Below, one piece after another: positions 10,773 through 23,216 of a DNA stretch of 64,000 bases. The DNA is from Ligustrum vulgare. Its lineage: Eukaryota; Streptophyta; Magnoliopsida; Lamiales; Oleaceae. The first letter of the stretch is position 1. Each line of letters begins with the position of its first letter. Both the position numbers and the translations under genes were made by a program. The notes below the pieces were generated by a model, which did no database searches, was not told where the DNA came from, and worked only from the letters and a program-made list of their open reading frames with translations. The stretch covers positions 1,185,501 to 1,249,500 of the forward strand of contig OY743169.1 of NCBI GenBank assembly GCA_963555705.1, written 5' to 3'.

Positions 10773-12179
10773 TAATGCGTGTTGATGCAAATTATATGAC
10801 TGATATGGTTAGTAAAATTATGTAACTAATGTAAGTAATATAAGCATTTAGGCAACCGTCATTCGTTTTCTTCAAATAATATAGCATATCAATTTTTTAA
10901 TTTTTTAATTTCTCTTGGTAAATAACGCCTCAAGATTTTCAATTCCGTTCTTAAAATATAGTTCCCCATACACATAAATATAAAAGTAATGCAAATGAAT
11001 TTTCGAATATTTTGCAAACAAATTTTCATGAGGTGCAGGGTCATATTTTTCAAGTATTTTCATAATCTTCTTCAAAAAATGGTCATGCATAAAACTAAAA
11101 TTATAACAAGATTAAGTGTGAGAAAAATTGAAAAGGTTTTTAATTCAGATTTAGTAAAGTATTTTGTGATCCTTAGCACAGTAACTTTTGTTTCTTGCAT
11201 GAAAAAATAACGTCTACAAATTGGTACAAATTAAGATCAAAATTTTAATCTAAATCAAAGTCAACTATTAACTGTAACCATATTTTTCTTGGGACTTATA
11301 ATTTTTCAACTACACATCTTATTAACTTTTATCAAAATTTATTAAAATCTGATTTTAATCTCCACCAAATAAGGCAACAACAAAATATAAATGGAACCGA
11401 ATTAGAATGATAACCATTTGAAGATCGAAGCATATGCACATAGGTAAATTATATAACATCGCCACAATTAATTTGGTGTTATTTAACTGACTTATAGTTT
11501 TTAACATTTTTTTTTCCCGAAAGAAAAATGGACAAAAGTTGTGTCCTAAATATATTCAAGCCCCCCCCCCCCCCCTTCTCCTTTTTTAAGTAATCAAAGA
11601 TCCAAATATGGTTGAAGAATTTGTAATTTTTTGTGCACCGAGTAGGCGAGTATACGTTGAATTTAAGAATGTGTTAGATTGTACATTATTTTCCATGAAA
11701 AATAGTTCCACTCAAATTCTCAATGCTCCAATCAAACAAAATTTTATTTTTCATGGAATTTAAATTCCACTTACTCACTATTTCACCATATTTTCCTTGA
11801 ATTCAAGGAATTGGAATTTCATAGGGAGGTTTGAGAATTGGAATTCCATGAAATTGAAATTCTACCTCATTTCTCACTTTTCAATCAAAAATACAATAAG
11901 TTCTCATACGAAGTTAACTTGACCAATAAAATCATCTATATTCAAATCAAGACGAGAGATGACAACCAAATTATCTATCCTTAGAAAAAGTAGAAGATGA
12001 AAGAAATAGAACAAATACAAAAATATATTCATTCCGTCCCATAGAAATAAACTCATTGTTATTTTTACACAGATTAAGAAAATATAATTAATATATATTG
12101 AAATTATAAATTTACTTACATTTTAACTAATATACCCCTACATTGAATAATGAGTAATTATATTTGTTGATAACAATGT
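10773..12179. other. AT-rich intergenic sequence with a C14 run
   Basis: Contains a run of C near 11562-11576 and scattered inverted TTGGAATTTCATGG-like motifs (11740-11870) that may be a decayed MITE. Two short overlapping ORFs (10905-11210) have low complexity and no recognisable domain. Confidence 0.4.
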
Positions 12180-12368
12180 ATATTTAGCCCTTGTTTGAGC
12201 CCCATTATTTCAAGTTAAAACTTGGATTTTAGAAATCTAATGGTTAAAAAGTGGTTTGAAAAGTAAAAAATTGTGGGCTTGACTTTTTTGAATGGTTGAG
12301 ATTGATTACTGTAGAAAAAATTTGTAAAAAAAGTGTGAAATAATGGGGCTCAAACAAGGGCTAAATAT
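12180..12368 (+). mobile_element. MITE with ~30-bp perfect inverted ends
   Basis: Begins TATTTAGCCCTTGTTTGAGC and ends with its reverse complement; the match covers GCCCTTGTTTGAGCCCCATT on both sides. 189 bp, non-coding. A relative (sharing GGGCTTGACT ... GAATGGTTGAGATT) lies at about 63100-63240 inside a Copia LTR. Target duplication could not be fixed because the flanks continue the palindrome. Confidence 0.75.
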
Positions 12369-12568
12369 GAGTATATTAGAAAATTAAAACAGTAATGTAT
12401 TCTTAACAAGGAAAATGACTTATAATTTTGGATAAACAAAAAAGAAAAACGAGGCTATCTTTGTTGGACGGATGGAGTAATTGTTTATTGTTCTATAGAC
12501 TTAGATATTCTGTTGAGAGAATCATGCTACGTTTACATAAAGGTTGATAGAATGTTTGACGAGTGATG

Positions 12569-13263
12569 CTATTCTACAACACTAAGTGTTACACCCTCAC
12601 ATGTGAGGTAGGGACCTCTAATTATGAGATCAGTTCCACAACAACCTAAGTGAGAGGAGCACAGGGCACCCGGTGTGATCGAATGAAGTAAGTAAAGTAA
12701 CATAATTCTTGTCTGACAGATACACACTTGTATGAAAAAAATTTTCAACATGTCATCATCAAAATTAACCTCCACCAACCTGTCGAATCCCTTTCTGTCA
12801 AACCATCTGGAAAATTTCAACTGTACAAATAGCTTTTGGCCTATTGAGATTGCATCTTCTCGGAATGTAAACTTGTGAAAGGTACTATCGCCAGACACTA
12901 ACAAATTACAGAAGGTGCTCAGCATATCAATAAAGTTGAAGCATGTAATCTTTACTTTTGCCATATATTCCCTTTTATATTTTCTTCTCACTTTTGGCAT
13001 TCTCAATCTCCAATACCCTTTCTACATTGTGCCTTGTAAAGCCAAAGTCTCTTGCAATTGCAAAAGGCATTTATATGTGGAACAAAAATAAATCCCAACA
13101 GATGAAAAGCCATCGATGACTCAATATGTCTGCTTCCATTGAGATCCTTAGGCAAAGTCACCGTGAACATTTGAGTTTTTTCTTTTGGTAAGAATTGAAT
13201 GCGCAAAATTGAGTGAAGAATGCGTGTACCAAAAGCCAATGCTAAAAAATAAAACGAGTTCAC
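12569..13263 (-). pseudogene. Two adjoining minus-strand ORFs, unrecognised
   Basis: An 86-aa frame (13003-13263) runs into a 145-aa frame (12569-13006) with a 4-base overlap. The second contains KLFVQLKFSRWFDRKG followed by VEVNFDDDM. I do not recognise either as a known family. They may be remnants of one decayed gene or transposon protein, or chance ORFs. The 3' part near 12580-12690 looks non-coding. Confidence 0.15.
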
Positions 13264-14632
13264 GTGCAGAGATAAAATAAAATGATCCCAGAAAAATCAT
13301 CTATATTCATATCAAGATGAGATGCACGATAAAATCCAAGAGAAAAAGAGCACTATAATAATAAAGATATACAAATAAAATCATTTGATGGATCGATTTG
13401 TCCGCTTCCATTGATCGACATCCCTAGGTAAAGTTTGTTAAGTTTGTTCCATATGCTTACATAATATATATATCATGCAATATGGTATATTTTTGTGTCA
13501 TAATAATTCCTTTAAGAAGATGAATTGTTATTTCTTAACATGGTGGGATTCTGGATGTAGGCATAAATCGTGATATTCGATCGGTAAACTCTCTATTTCA
13601 AGAAAATTTGCTTACTCAATCATTGGCCAAGTGGGAGACATTGAGAAGGACTTGACATCCCTTTCACGAATTTGGAGTTCTAAGCATGGTTGCACTACTC
13701 CGATTTTGTCATTTCCAAAAGTCCCACAAACTTAAAACCACTTGTGAGCGAGTGAGTGAGTGAGTTCCCACCTAATAAAACCACTAAGATCTTGCAACTA
13801 ACCCCATCCACTACTTTTGTCCTAAAACATGGCACTTTTCTTTTGAAGAACCACCCCACCCCACATCTCAGCATACAAACAAGACAGTTGCTTCATAGAT
13901 AAGCACCCTCTACATTTCCCACTTCTAAGAAGTTTCAAGAAATCAAATTATTGCCAAAAGATCAATAATTTTACCCTTTAGATATCATTCATCATATGTC
14001 ATGTATCCATCTCTCTTATTTTGCGTATCTTTTAACAACTGAATAAACGACACGTACTACAATGACACTTTTCTTAATTTTTTGACGTGTAAGTAGATTA
14101 CATTAACGAGTCTACCCTTTTTCATACTAATTCAGCCATGAAGCTGTACGTTAAATACAATTAAAGATGCATTTTTTTCAACTCATACTTGGAATTTGTG
14201 TTCAGAATAGAAAACTATCCTATCCACCAATAGAGATGTTCATATGTTGTACGAGAAATCATCCCTTGTACCACCGACACAACGTGTTACATGCTGTGTG
14301 ATGCGCCCAACTTTTACTATTTTTTACAGCCATGAGAATAAAAGCGGAATATATATATATATAGTACAAAGAACAAAGACCATGCTGTGCCAAAATTAAA
14401 CACTGAACAACCCAAAAGCAAATCCCATCCCACATATATGAGATAATGATATGATAAAACAAAAATCAATAATTGTCTAGCCTCAAGTTATAGAAGAACA
14501 CCTGTATGGGCCACCATCACATTGCACAAAAAAATGTGCATTCACCACATATATAATCCCATGCTTTCAAAACCAAAATTTTGTAGACAGCCCACCAGTC
14601 CACCAACCCACCTCATAGGGGCAGACAATGCC
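13264..14632. other. Intergenic sequence downstream of the MATE gene
   Basis: No further coding region seen; presumably includes the 3' untranslated region of the MATE transporter just below 14633. Confidence 0.5.
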
Positions 14633-16950
14633 CTAGACAACATTATCAATGTTTTGATTTTCTAAAACAAATAGTCCTTTCTTCTCTTCATCACTACCTT
14701 TATTGCTCATTTCCAAGCTAGTGAGCTTAGAGGCTTTCAAAGTTTCCACTTCCCAGTCTATGCACTTGAATATGACATACAGAATCGAAATGGCGCAGGC
14801 CACTTGTGCCGACAGGAGTCCAAACCACAGCCCACTGAACCCAACCTTGAGCCAGAAGGCCAAACCAACAGCTACTGGAGTGCCAACGAAATAAAACGAG
14901 CCAAGATTTATACGGGCACCTACAACTGGCCTGGCTGCGCCACGTAGAATGCCACAGCCGGTGGTTTGTGGACAATTCCCGAGCTCACATAAGCCGACAA
15001 TTGGCAAAACAGAAGCAACTAGAGATTTGAGCATTTCGTCTTTGGTGAAGAGGCCGCCCCAGCTTGTCCTGAATATCGATGTCCAAATAACATTGACAAT
15101 TCCAATCACGAATGCACATGCCAACGCAACTATTGCAGCCAGCTTCGCTTTGTATGGCTTCCCGGCTCCCAACTCATTTCCCACCTGCATAAAGAATCAA
15201 AATGTAGAATGTCTGGGAATCGGAAATATGATGCCCCCTTCCTAGTTCCTGCTACATATATAATGAGATCGACAATGAAACTGAACTGGAAGAATGATAT
15301 GTAAAAAAATTGATCCCTTTTGTTTAGTTAAACAATTGAGGCATTTATGACAAATTCATGGAACTTAACCAGAAAAAGAACAATTCAAAACCCTTCCCCG
15401 TAGATTTGAAAGAAAAACAAAGGACCACAACATTCCTGCTTTATATTTGATGTAACTGAAGAATGATAACCACCGATTTGTGAACTCTTATCACAAATCA
15501 AAGTTCTAAGTTCAAACACCAATGTTATGTGCCCCAGAAAGAACATATATAAAACATAACAGATTGGTTGAAAAATGTAGAGTAAATCTGTCCTCCAGTC
15601 CAGAGTTCATTATAGCATACGTACAGATATATCTAAATGATAGGCCCAATCGGAACCGAAGATACAAGTAAAAATTTACCCTCGCTGAGACGCAGCCAGC
15701 CAAAGCCATTGGCACGGTGTACATAAGGCTAGTGGTCTGGATGAGTATCCCAGTGGCAGCCACAGCGAGCTTGGGATTAGGCAAATATCCCGCCAACACC
15801 GTCACAATCTCATACCACCACCACTCCAAACAAATTCCAATGCAACTAGGCACGGCCAACTTAAGCAACGGCCCCAACCCACCACACACACCACCAATCC
15901 CGGCCTTCCATTTCCATTCCCACCTACCGAAGGAGTACACGTACCCTATCATCAGCAGCAACATATGCAGATTCGTTAACACCGACGCAATCGCCACCCC
16001 AGGAACCCCCAAACCCATAACCACCACAAGCAAATAATTCAACGGCACGTGGAATATAACAGCCATGAAAGTACACCACATTTGTGGTTTAGTAACTCCT
16101 TGTGACCTTAAATAAACCCTCAAAGGTTGTAACAAAGTGTTGCTCAACAGGTCAGGAAGGGAATAGATACAATACTTAGCGGCCATTAAGGTAATGTCTC
16201 TGTCTTGTCCCAAGAAAATCATTATTGATTCAAGATTGATCCAAAGAACGCTTATTGGAATGATGGACAAGAAAAGTATGAAGATCATACGGTGGAGAGA
16301 GACCGAGAGAAGATCCCAGTTTTTGCTACCGTAGGCTTGGCTGCAAACTGGCTCAAGCCCAGAAGCCAAGCCTACTAAAACAGAATAGCCAGTGATGTTT
16401 GTGAAGCCAATGGAGAGGGCACCTCCGGCTAGCTCCAGGCTCCCAAGCCAACCCAAGAACAAGACCGAAACCACGGCTCGGACATAGACTAAGAAATTCA
16501 TTGCCGTTATTGGCAGTGCCATTGACCATAGTTCCTTCAGCTCCTCCACCACCTTTTCAAAAAAAAAAAAAAAAAAACCACAAAACATTAGAATTTAGAA
16601 CACTTGCGTTCGAGTTGAAATTGAGATACAGGTGTAGGTTCTCCCCTTCTGAAGATGATAAATTCTTTCAAAATTTATCGAGTTCATATTTGGTACAATT
16701 AGATAGAACTCGACAATATAACGAAAAAGATTCTAGGTTTTATATCAAGTGCTATCAAATATATCTTCCAAAAATTCTATATAAATATATATGTATATAT
16801 CCGTAAATTTCAAACAGAGAAATATATAACACAACATACTAACACAAATAATAGACATATTATAGATACAGATACTTATTAAAATGGAGGGATTACCTGG
16901 GAATAGGAAGGGAGTTCGTGAGAGTAAAAATTTGGGCTTTGTTCAGCCAT
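14633..16950 (-). CDS. MATE-family efflux transporter (DETOXIFICATION type)
   Basis: Three exons, all phase 0: 16897-16950 (18 codons, [18 protein letters not shown]), 15680-16552 (291 codons), 14633-15184 (183 codons plus stop). Total 492 aa, normal for plant DTX proteins. The introns show GT-AG boundaries; the second joins ...GCVSAR to VGNELGAG, the conserved MATE motif. The protein should have 12 membrane helices and export organic solutes or metals in exchange for H+ or Na+. The sequence from [11 protein letters not shown] through the Gly-rich [12 protein letters not shown] and [10 protein letters not shown] resembles the DTX48-56 (ABS3/ADP1-like) subgroup; in that subgroup members act in endomembranes and affect growth, iron or senescence. 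The exact member is not assigned. The acceptor of intron 1 follows a long poly-pyrimidine run on the coding strand. Confidence 0.93.
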
Positions 16951-17060
16951 TGATGAAGCGGTGAAAATCTGAATTGAAAAGGGCTACTGTAAGTGCATGT
17001 AATAATCTGCTAAACAAGAAAAGGTTACGAAATAAGTTATTAATTATTATTTTCGATAAG

Positions 17061-17070
17061 CTTATATAGG
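17061..17070 (-). promoter_or_regulatory. Putative TATA box of the MATE gene
   Basis: On the minus strand CCTATATAAG lies about 115 bp upstream of the ATG at 16950, a reasonable position for a core promoter with a ~80-base leader. Confidence 0.5.
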
Positions 17071-17211
17071 AACAATACAGAGTATTCAAGAAAATAATTA
17101 TCCACCCTTCATATTTCTTTGAAACTTTCTTGATTATTGATGATGAAGTAAAGGCTCTTCTCTTGAATGTTAGACACAATATTGAGTGCATATATATTAT
17201 TAGGCCTAGAG

Positions 17212-17242
17212 GGGGGGAGTGGGGTGGGGCGGGGAGGGGTGG
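17212..17242 (+). other. G-run tract upstream of the MATE gene
   Basis: Five or more runs of four or more G separated by single bases (GGGGTGGGGCGGGGAGGGG). It could fold as a G-quadruplex on the plus strand, about 140-180 bp upstream of the likely TATA box of the minus-strand gene. Confidence 0.7.
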
Positions 17243-17279
17243 AATATATAGTTATAGTTATATATAGGCAACTTTGCTA

Positions 17280-18471
17280 CTGACGGTGACTATAACATGA
17301 GATTAATAGGGATTCTACAAATAGCAGAGGAAACTGTGAAGGACACATGAATCAAAAATGGAAAACATTTTCAGAGAGAGAAAGGAAAGCGATGTACAAG
17401 AGAGAGAGAGACTTAAAGAAGAAATCGAGAACGACAGAGATTTTGGCATTTGTACAGTCCGCCACTGTTCTTTTCAGTTGCTAGATAGAGAGGTGGGGTG
17501 GCAACTTTTTACCTTCTCTATGATGTTACCTTTACTACCTTTAATATGGTCAAACTGTTTGACTTATAAATTTGAAAAAATATTTTACAAATCATAAACC
17601 AATTAATTATTCTCATATGAAATATTGAGAAGACAAGCTCCTGTTTGATTTTTGTTAAAATTTAATAAATTGTAATAAATTTTTGATGAATTTTTGTTAA
17701 AATTAAAAATTTAATAAATTTTAATCAAAAGAAGTTGTTATGTGCATTTTTAAGTTCGAAAATCATCCAAATTTTTTAAAAATCCTTTTATTAATGAAAT
17801 TCCTATAAATACATGAATTAATGAGGATGTCTAACGTACAAGATTGTCCTCAACATAGAACTTGAAAAAATTTAGAATTTCATAAATGTTTCATGCATTG
17901 TGATGGATTTGAAATCATAAATATGAAAGCAAAAAATTTCAACAAATTCGTTATGATCTCTCAAATTTTCAATTCCTCAATTTTTTTTTCCAATAAAAAA
18001 TAGAACATAATAATAAAAAAGAAAACAAAATATCGCATCTATCTCTCTCAACTTGCACGTTGCCCTCGGCTCCATCCTCCTCCCACGGCAAGAGTATTCG
18101 GCACAGCAATCATTGTCTCATAGCAAGAAAAACAATTGGTTTTTTTTTTTTTTTTTTTTTCCCTCACCCCTTCAGGGCTTTATTATGATGTTTAACTATA
18201 TATATTTTATTTTTGTTTTGATATACCAATGATGGTACAATTGTTCAGAACGAGAAATCTAATCAAGAGAATATTTAGCATTTTCAAACTACAATAACTC
18301 AATTTTACCAAATTTTTCATGAAAAATAATGTCAATCAAATAACAAAACCTAGAAAATTTTATATTTTTTCACCTAAAAAATAAATCAAATCAAACACTT
18401 CCAGTTGATATTTTCAACGAAAATAATTTGGAGGCAATTCAATTCTCTGAAAATTATTTTTTATCACATAT
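17280..18471. other. Intergenic sequence
   Basis: Upstream of the MATE gene. A short plus-strand ORF (17358-17597) begins in GA-rich DNA and has no domain; I do not call it a gene. The remainder is AT-rich with a T23 run near 18140. Confidence 0.5.
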
Positions 18472-20167
18472 TTTCTGTTAAGTGCATTTTATACACTTCT
18501 TATACCTTAAATTAGCATATTTTGAAATATCTTGAGCAAATATTTACTAATTTATGCATATTTTGTGTTTAAATAAGTTAATATTCAAGTTTGATGCCAA
18601 AAACCACAAAATGAGTGCAAATTATGCTAAAATTGGAAGTTTGGAGACCATTTTGTCACGTCCGAGAAGTTTTGGACAAGCCGCGCAATTAACCGAGGGA
18701 CCAAATTGTAAGATTTCAAAAGTTGAATGGCCTAAAGTGCAATTTTAGAAGGACGTATTTGAAAGAAATCTGAAAGATTGGGAACTAAATTGCTCGAGAT
18801 TAAAAGATGGAGGACTTAATGGCAATTACGGAAGGGACTTAGCTGCAAAACCACCCTCTAGCTGAGCCACGCAATCGCGTGGCTTGAACCAAATCTGAAA
18901 CGCGACTTGGACCTCAAAATGGACCCGAGACTAAGATGCCGCTAGAAATCAACAGAGCAATCGCGCGCTATTTACCCGTGCGATCGCGCGCCTTTAAAAA
19001 CAAAAATAAAATAAAAAATGTCCGGGCCGGACCGGGTCAACCTGGCCGACCCGGTTCGGCCCATATGCTGAATATCGCGGATCTAGTGCGTTTTTAGGAT
19101 TTTTTGGGTGGTTTTTGGGGGGTTTAAATAGAAAAAATCCTCATTTTTTAGGGTTATCAAGTAAGTTTTGCCCTCTTTTCAATTTCTCTTGTATTTTTCT
19201 TAACATTTACTTCTTTAATGCAATTTTCAAGTAATGTTTTTATGATTTAGTAATGTTTTCTTATATTTAAGTATTTTGTTGTTGTTTAAACTTTTGAGTT
19301 TTGTTATTTTCTCAATTTTTCATCAAGAATGTCATTTATTTCTTGTACATTTAATGTTTTGTACTTGGGTTGTTGAAGACATTAATGGTTGATGGAAGAA
19401 CTTGTATTGAAGTGAAGAAATTTGGGTTTTCACTTCAAGAACCTTACAAAAAGGGGGAGTTTTCTTTATTCTCTTGTTTTCAATCTTTATTTTGAGTATT
19501 ATTCATATGTTTATGTTATTTGTTAAATGTTGTTATTAGTTTATTATGGGTTAATGTTATTGTGTTAGAATTTTTGACTAGTTTATTTTTAATTAAGTAT
19601 TTTAGGTTGTTTATGGATGTTGAGCATTTATGTTTATGTTTTTGTGATTAGGAATGTTGATTTATGTTTATGTAATCTTAAAATGTTGTCAATATTTTGT
19701 ATTGTATTTGCAAGTTAGTATACATGTTAGGTTTAATTTAGAATTTCCCATGTAATTTGGTTAATTGATTGACTACCACTATTTGATTTGTGAAAGAAGA
19801 AATTAGTGTAGTTATAAAAATTTAATTGACCCTGTCTCATATTTTCTAGTTTAGTTTAATCACCAAGTTCTTGTTATTAATAGTTTACTTTGGATAATTA
19901 GTTTCAATTCTAACTTTTACATATTATTGTTTATTTGCTTTAATTAACTAGTTTTTTCATGTCGCCATGTTTTAATTTTATGATAATTAGTATTCACCAT
20001 CAAACCAAATTTTTATGTTACTTAACTTTTCTTTTAAAATGAAATCAATTATTTTAATTACAAATCAATCAATCATCGTGGGTACGATAACCCGGATTTT
20101 TCTAGTCCACTTTACTACTTGAACGCTAATCGTGCACTTGCGGTATACGATTTTAGCGAACATTTTC
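18472..20167 (+). mobile_element. Solo LTR, family S, with TSD
   Basis: The 1686-bp LTR (18477-20162) begins TGTTAAGTGCATTTT and ends TTTTAGCGAACA (TG...CA). It is flanked by perfect 5-bp repeats TTTTC (18472-18476 and 20163-20167). A second copy lies inverted at 34284-36075. The first third carries GC-rich palindromes (ACGCAATCGCGTGG near 18869; GTGCGATCGCGCGC near 18978) and a TATA-like TTTAAATAG follows near 19120. It has no internal region, so it arose by LTR-LTR recombination, probably from a large Gypsy element. Confidence 0.88.
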
Positions 20168-20196
20168 CATCTTTTTAATCAGATGAGACCCTAAGA

Positions 20197-20407
20197 GTGT
20201 GTTTGATAGGTAGGTGGAAGAGGAAAAGACAAATGTTTACCACCAGAAATTTCCACCATTTGTGTTTGATTGTAAAGTGTTGTATGGAAAATGTTTTCCA
20301 TATTTGCCCAGAAGAAATTATCATTGGTTTGACGAAAAAATGTTTTCTGATGAATTCCAATTTCTTCTTCTTTTTCTTTTCTTTTTCCACCTACCTATCA
20401 AATACAT
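20197..20407 (+). mobile_element. MITE
   Basis: The left end GTGTTTGATAGGTAGGTGG and the right end CCACCTACCTATCAAATAC are inverted repeats of about 20 bp with looser pairing further in. 211 bp, non-coding. Its last bases are included in the direct duplication described at 20400-20960. Confidence 0.7.
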
Positions 20408-20960
20408 CTGAAATTCAGAAGCATTGTCCAATAAGAATATAGTGGAGATCGCTCAAGTTTAAGTAGCGACTTTAGAGCATCTCCAATCAACTATTTATAT
20501 TTAAACTAGTAATCGCACCCGTACAAGGCATGGAAGATATAATTGACAAATATTTATTGAATAAATTGTAAAAATACAATGTTCGACATAAATTGTGAAT
20601 TCATATATAATAAAAATACTCATAAAAGTAAAACATAAAATTCCAACTTATATATTTATTTTAATAGCTAATTATTCATTCTCTAATTTTTTTAGTCTAT
20701 TTAGACTAAGTAAGATATCGACATATGACTTATTCTATACTTTACAATTTTGATTTGAAGACTAAAGTTGAGCTTACGATTATTTGATTTCTAAAAACTG
20801 TAATATTTACAATTTTCACTCGTAAAATGAAATAATATTAAATACAAATTTTTCAAATACATCTGAAATTCAGAAGCGCGGTCTATTAAGAATATAGTGG
20901 AGATTGATCAAGTTTGAGTGGCAACTTTAGAACATCTCTAATTAACTTTTTATATTTAAA
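20400..20960 (+). repeat. Direct duplication of ~105 bp around a Helitron-like 3' end
   Basis: CAAATACATCTGAAATTCAG through TTATATTTAAA occurs at about 20399-20505 and again at 20855-20959. Directly after the first copy, at 20506, CTAGTAATCGCACCCGTAC reads on the minus strand as a Helitron 3' terminus (GTGCGATTACTAG then T). I could not find its 5' terminus. Confidence 0.55.
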
Positions 20961-22325
20961 AAGCATATTCTACAAAATAAAGAATATCTTTAAATTTGAA
21001 AAGTATATTTTTTTACAAGTTCCAACAAACCCTTTATTTTTTGCTCTTTATTTTACTTTTTCATAAAAATATTTATTGTCATTCTTTATTTTTAGTTAAT
21101 ATATTTTTTTAAAAAGTGAATGATCAATGATATCAAATATGTAATAAAGAAAGTTAATTTATGAATATTAAAATTTGAAACTTTTTGAATGCATTTAATA
21201 ACAGAGAGTGAATTTAACTCTCCAAATTTAGGAAGTCAAATCCACTCTCTAAGTTAAAATTTTAAATTAAAAAGTATATTGGAGTAGCATTTTAAATATT
21301 GTTTCTTTAAAATAAAGAGTATTTTAAGTTTAAAGAGCATATTGAAGGTGCACCTCTCCTTTAGTAAGTGATTCTTACTTCTTCATCCACATTAACTGGG
21401 GGTAAATAGTTAGACTTTTAAATTTTGAAATTAATCTTCGATAAATCAAATAAATTGGACACAATTTTTCAAATAACTTTTTAACTACACACATTTTCTC
21501 TTTCCACTTTTCAACTACATTTTACCTCAAAATCATAAATAAATCAATTTATAAACTGCTACAACCTTAAATTAATGTTTGACAATCATATATAGACCAA
21601 TTGGTATTGGTAACTCAAATCTGTCATTGATTAGTGATTAAGTGTTGATAATCAAGTCGCTAACCCACCCATATATATGAAAAATAAATTAACATAATAG
21701 GTCGAACAAAGGTAAATTTTAAGATTGAGATAATATGAATTATAAAAGTTTAAATAAAGCAAGCTCTCGTTAACACCACTATCCGTTGATTGTAAGTGAT
21801 TGTGACGATCTTCCATTACAGATGGATTTAATTAGGCACAAATACCGTGCCCCCATGTCACCTTCAACAACTTATGTTCTGTATGATAGAATCTATGATT
21901 GGTTTCATAGCATTAATTTTATTAAGATAATGGAATTGTTAGGTCTTGAATGGAACCTAGGCTAAATCATAATAGAATAAGCATCTTATAATATTTACTA
22001 GGGTTATTAAATTTGTGGTAAGAATGTAGAAGGGGACAAACTTTATCCTCTTTGTCTGAATAAAGGAACAAAATCTTAATAATTAAAAAATCATAAGCAT
22101 TCTTTAGAAGTAAAGATGCCTTTAACTTATTTCATGCAACTTTCCTTAATTATAACTTTTTGTAAATCATTTGACTTTTTGATTATTTATTATATAATAA
22201 TTTTAGAGAGATATTTTTTGAAGACATTTTTAAGTGACGTATCAAACATTCATTGGATGGTAAAAATAACTACCTCACCACTTACTTTTTCACCACCAAA
22301 TAAATGTGTGACGTGTCATAATATC
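20961..22325. other. AT-rich intergenic sequence
   Basis: Contains a decayed copy of the dispersed CACAATTTTTCAAA...-type MITE at about 21455-21560. No gene supported; the plus-strand ORF at 22116-22361 has no domain. Confidence 0.4.
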
Positions 22326-23216
22326 AGGGCGGCGCCGGCCCTGAAATATTGGGAGCCTTAAGCAAAGCCTTATAGGGGGGTGGCTTTTGATAATTTTTTT
22401 ATTTTTATTTTTTAAATTTGATGAATAATTTTTAAAAATATAATTTTTTTATTGAACAAAAACATTTAAAGTTTAATTTACATTCAATCTTCTATCTTCT
22501 TTTGATTAAAAACTAACAATTAAACTTTTATAGTCATTTCCTTCTTACTTAAATAACTTGCAATCAAAAGAAAAAAAAAAACGCGTTATATAATATACCA
22601 ATGCTCATGTAACATATGATAAGTTCCCGATGAAGTTCATTTTAAAGAGAGTGTTTTTTAAATAATGATTTTTGGGAGAATATATAGTTAAAAAGTAGGA
22701 AAAAATTACAATGTGTAATATATTTTATTATATGAATATGTGTAGTTAAAAATAAGTATGAAAAAAAGAGTTTAAATTTAATAAGAACCAAATAAAGAAA
22801 TATCATTGCTACGTGCCTCGTGGCTACAGCCTACATGTATAGTCCTTTAATTTATCAATTTGGAAATGAAAGATTAGAAATAGTACTCAATCTTCATCTC
22901 TCTCTCACTCCAAACATATATTTTTCAGTACTCTTCTTCTCTCTCCAAAATGTAAAACCAGAGCAACCTCCCTGAAACCCTAAACACCAATCTCTCCTTG
23001 TCCCCATTTAATCTCTCTCTCCATATTCTCAAACTCACTTTTCAAAACTTCCAATTTCCCTGTACAAATGCTAGCTGCCTGCTGGATGTTCATTCGCCTC
23101 TAGGGGCAAGGAAATCCTGGAGGCCTCTCTAGTCTCCACCGGACATATAGAGGGCAACTTCGTTGGGGTCCCTCATATTTTGGGAGCCCTAAGCAATCAC
23201 CTGGACCGCCTAGGTT
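22326..23216 (+). repeat. Region between two related ~30-bp direct motifs
   Basis: CAGGGCGGCGCCGGCCCTGA followed by TTGGGAGCCTTAAGC (22350) recurs in part as TTTTGGGAGCCCTAAGCAA (23180). Such motifs are common at the ends of degenerate plant DNA transposons. Between them, 22880-23090 looks like a pyrimidine-rich leader of a captured transcript. Classification unresolved. Confidence 0.3.

Noticed and set aside
14703..15245. Plus-strand ORFs opposite the MATE gene
   Set aside because: Shadows of the conserved minus-strand exons; no own domain.
17358..17597. 79-aa plus-strand ORF upstream of the MATE gene
   Set aside because: Starts in GA-rich low-complexity DNA and has no recognisable domain or neighbouring exon.
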